64,000 bases of DNA from Mnemiopsis leidyi (Eukaryota; Ctenophora; Tentaculata; Lobata; Bolinopsidae): positions 190,460 through 254,459 of the forward strand of contig JH154463.1 in the NCBI GenBank assembly GCA_000226015.1, read 5' to 3'. The position numbers and the translations under genes are program-made. The notes below the pieces were generated by a model that searched no databases, was not told the origin of the DNA, and saw only the letters and a list, made by a program, of their open reading frames with translations. Below are positions 62,560 through 64,000 of this stretch, in pieces. Within the stretch, counting starts at the first letter, position 1; every line of letters begins with the position of its first letter.

Positions 62560-63130
62560 TTTTGTCACTTTCTTTTTCACTCAGATTTCTCCAACTTCAA
62601 AACTTTTCATTCTTGCATATATATCATTTCTGGAGCAAGGATTGTCGTATTTAGAATGTGAATGCAAATATTTTCAGTAAGTTCGTCACGGTATAAATAT
62701 AATCTATCAGTATACCATCGCAATAACAGGGTGAAGGTGGTATTTGGTGCAGAAAAATTTAATAGGTACTTATAAAGCGACTGATTTATTGTTGTGATGG
62801 AAAGGCCATGTTGATTACGTTCAAATCAGGGCACACCTCAAATTTCCGTCTTTCGATAAATTCTGTCGCAGACGATAAAGGTTCAAGGTTACGGTATAAC
62901 AGCAAAAACATAAAACGGGCAATGCTGCAAAATCACGTTTAAATCCGAACAGGAAAGATCGTAGTTTTTTGATAAAACACATTAAGAAGACAGCAGAAAC
63001 TTGAAGCTGAGTTTGAAGTCACGTAATATTAGACCACAGATAATGGATTCTGAGTCTGACTTAAATCACATGATTCAGGATTGCCGGGCATTATTTCTTA
63101 CAAGCACCATGCCTTTTTCTAATCTGCCAG
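62560..63130. other. Upstream region of the acidic Ig gene
   Basis: About 570 AT-rich bases 5' of the minus-strand ATG. GATATATATGCA read on the minus strand near 62615-62630 may be TATA-like, but nothing else marks a promoter. No coding sequence is seen. Confidence 0.35.
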
Positions 63131-63143
63131 CCATTTAAATTTT

Positions 63144-63402
63144 GAATTTAAGTATTGAATTTCATGCCCATTTATATTCTCGGCACTTGGCAAGCTTAAA
63201 ATGTGAAATGGATTTTGGTGAAATGACAGAATACTAAATTGAGGTCAAAAGACAGCGCTCATATTAATAGCAATTTAAGTGTTAAATTTCATGCCCATTT
63301 TATATTCTCGGCACTTGGCAAGCTTGAAATGTGAAATGGATCTTGGAGAAATGACAGAATACTAAATTGAGGTCGAAAGACGTTGCTTATAGTAATAGCA
63401 GT
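63144..63402. repeat. ~127-bp tandem duplication, two copies
   Basis: Copy one (63144-63270) and copy two (63271-63402) share AATTTAAGT, TTTCATGCCCATTT, CTCGGCACTTGGCAAGCTT, GAAATGACAGAATACTAAA and GAGGTC with about 90% identity. There is no open frame through it. Confidence 0.93.
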
Positions 63403-63730
63403 TAAAAGATATTATACTTACAGCACTAAGCACTAAAAGGATGGTAATATAGCAATAGTTAATGTTTAACTGAAAGCCAATCTTTCAATTTTTTCTCAGC
63501 TTTTGTGCATCTTAAAAGAATGAAAAATTCTAAATGGACTTTCACCGTTCAGTAAGCTTTTAGTAAAATTTCTGAGGAAAGCTAGCAGCAAGTAGTACGT
63601 ACAATCATCGTGAGCAAGAACATGAATTTAAAACATATCCTAAACTAAGTCAAACTCAAGGTATTAACTGCAAATTTCATTAAAACCACTTAAACCAAGT
63701 TAAACTGCCTCATGTTATTTCAGCAAAGCA

Positions 63731-63886
63731 CGAGATAGAGATCGTAACACGTATAACACAAGATAGAGATCGTAACACGTAACACAAGATAGAGATCGTA
63801 ACACGTAACACGAGATAGAGATCGTAACACGTAACACAAGATAGAGATCGTAACACGTAACACAAGATAGAGATCGTAACACGGAT
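63731..63886. repeat. 26-bp minisatellite, six copies
   Basis: The unit AGATAGAGATCGTAACACG plus TAACACA is repeated six times with a 2-3-base insertion in the first copy and a decayed last copy. The apparent minus-strand open frames through it arise because the 26-base unit shifts frame each copy and lacks stops. Confidence 0.95.
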
Positions 63887-64000
63887 CCTAAAACGAACAA
63901 TACGAGTGATCGTCAAATTTAATAAGATGTTCGAAAAGTGGTAGATCTACAGGAACCACAGGAAGAAGCAAGTATCAAGTATCAAGAAGTAAGATGTAAA

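Noticed and set aside
63710-63916. Two overlapping minus-strand open frames with periodic sequence
   Set aside because: They are entirely the 26-bp minisatellite read in shifting frames.
1-64000. Search for retroviral or LTR elements
   Set aside because: No paired long terminal repeats, primer-binding site or reverse-transcriptase/integrase motif block was recognised. The debris at 20.9-25.4 kb was not assignable to such a family.

Overview
The window is nuclear DNA of an animal, most likely a marine invertebrate that I cannot name from sequence alone. The genes have GT-AG introns of about 100 bases to many kilobases. The recognisable proteins are metazoan (tetraspanin, UNC93-like, PDZ, Ig-type receptor, PI3K-type docking motifs). 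Long AT-rich gaps with minisatellites and foldback or tRNA-derived repeats separate them. Nothing prokaryotic was seen.

Left part, 1-25.5 kb, is gene-poor. A palindromic foldback element fills 1-1047, and a diverged copy of its terminal arm sits at about 1147-1250. A plus-strand PDZ gene begins at 1648. Two certain exons are followed by an 11.3 kb gap and two strong-splice-site microexon candidates at 13457 and 14125. The rest holds short tandem repeats, one tRNA-like SINE head, one assembly gap and scattered coding-like debris near 20.9-25.4 kb that I could not identify.

Middle part, 25.6-41.4 kb, is the most intriguing. A two-exon gene encodes a single-pass Ig-type receptor with a mucin-like stalk and a tyrosine-containing tail. 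One kilobase downstream lies a lone exon coding for a second copy of that tail module (EHIY...DPAYSYAW) with no ectodomain. Next comes a multi-exon gene for a roughly 1190-residue docking or scaffold protein with YVQM and YMTM motifs, a coiled coil and long Ser-rich tails. Its second exon can be joined in phase either to a short ATG exon at 34844, behind a CRE-bearing promoter-like stretch, or to the orphan tail exon at 28820. The locus may therefore pair a receptor with its own adaptor, or make receptor-tail/adaptor fusions.

Right part, 42.5-62.6 kb, is gene-dense. A six-exon tetraspanin (minus) and an eleven-exon UNC93-like transporter (plus) are divergent, with starts 932 bases apart. A ten-exon MFS carrier of the oxalate/formate-antiporter type (plus) follows. 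Last is a minus-strand five-exon gene for a roughly 2036-residue acidic, Ser/Glu-rich protein whose 5.76 kb last exon ends in an Ig-like fold. For UNC93, the MFS carrier, the tetraspanin, the docking gene and the acidic gene, reading phase was checked at every splice junction and is continuous. The right edge carries a 127-bp tandem duplication and a 26-bp minisatellite.
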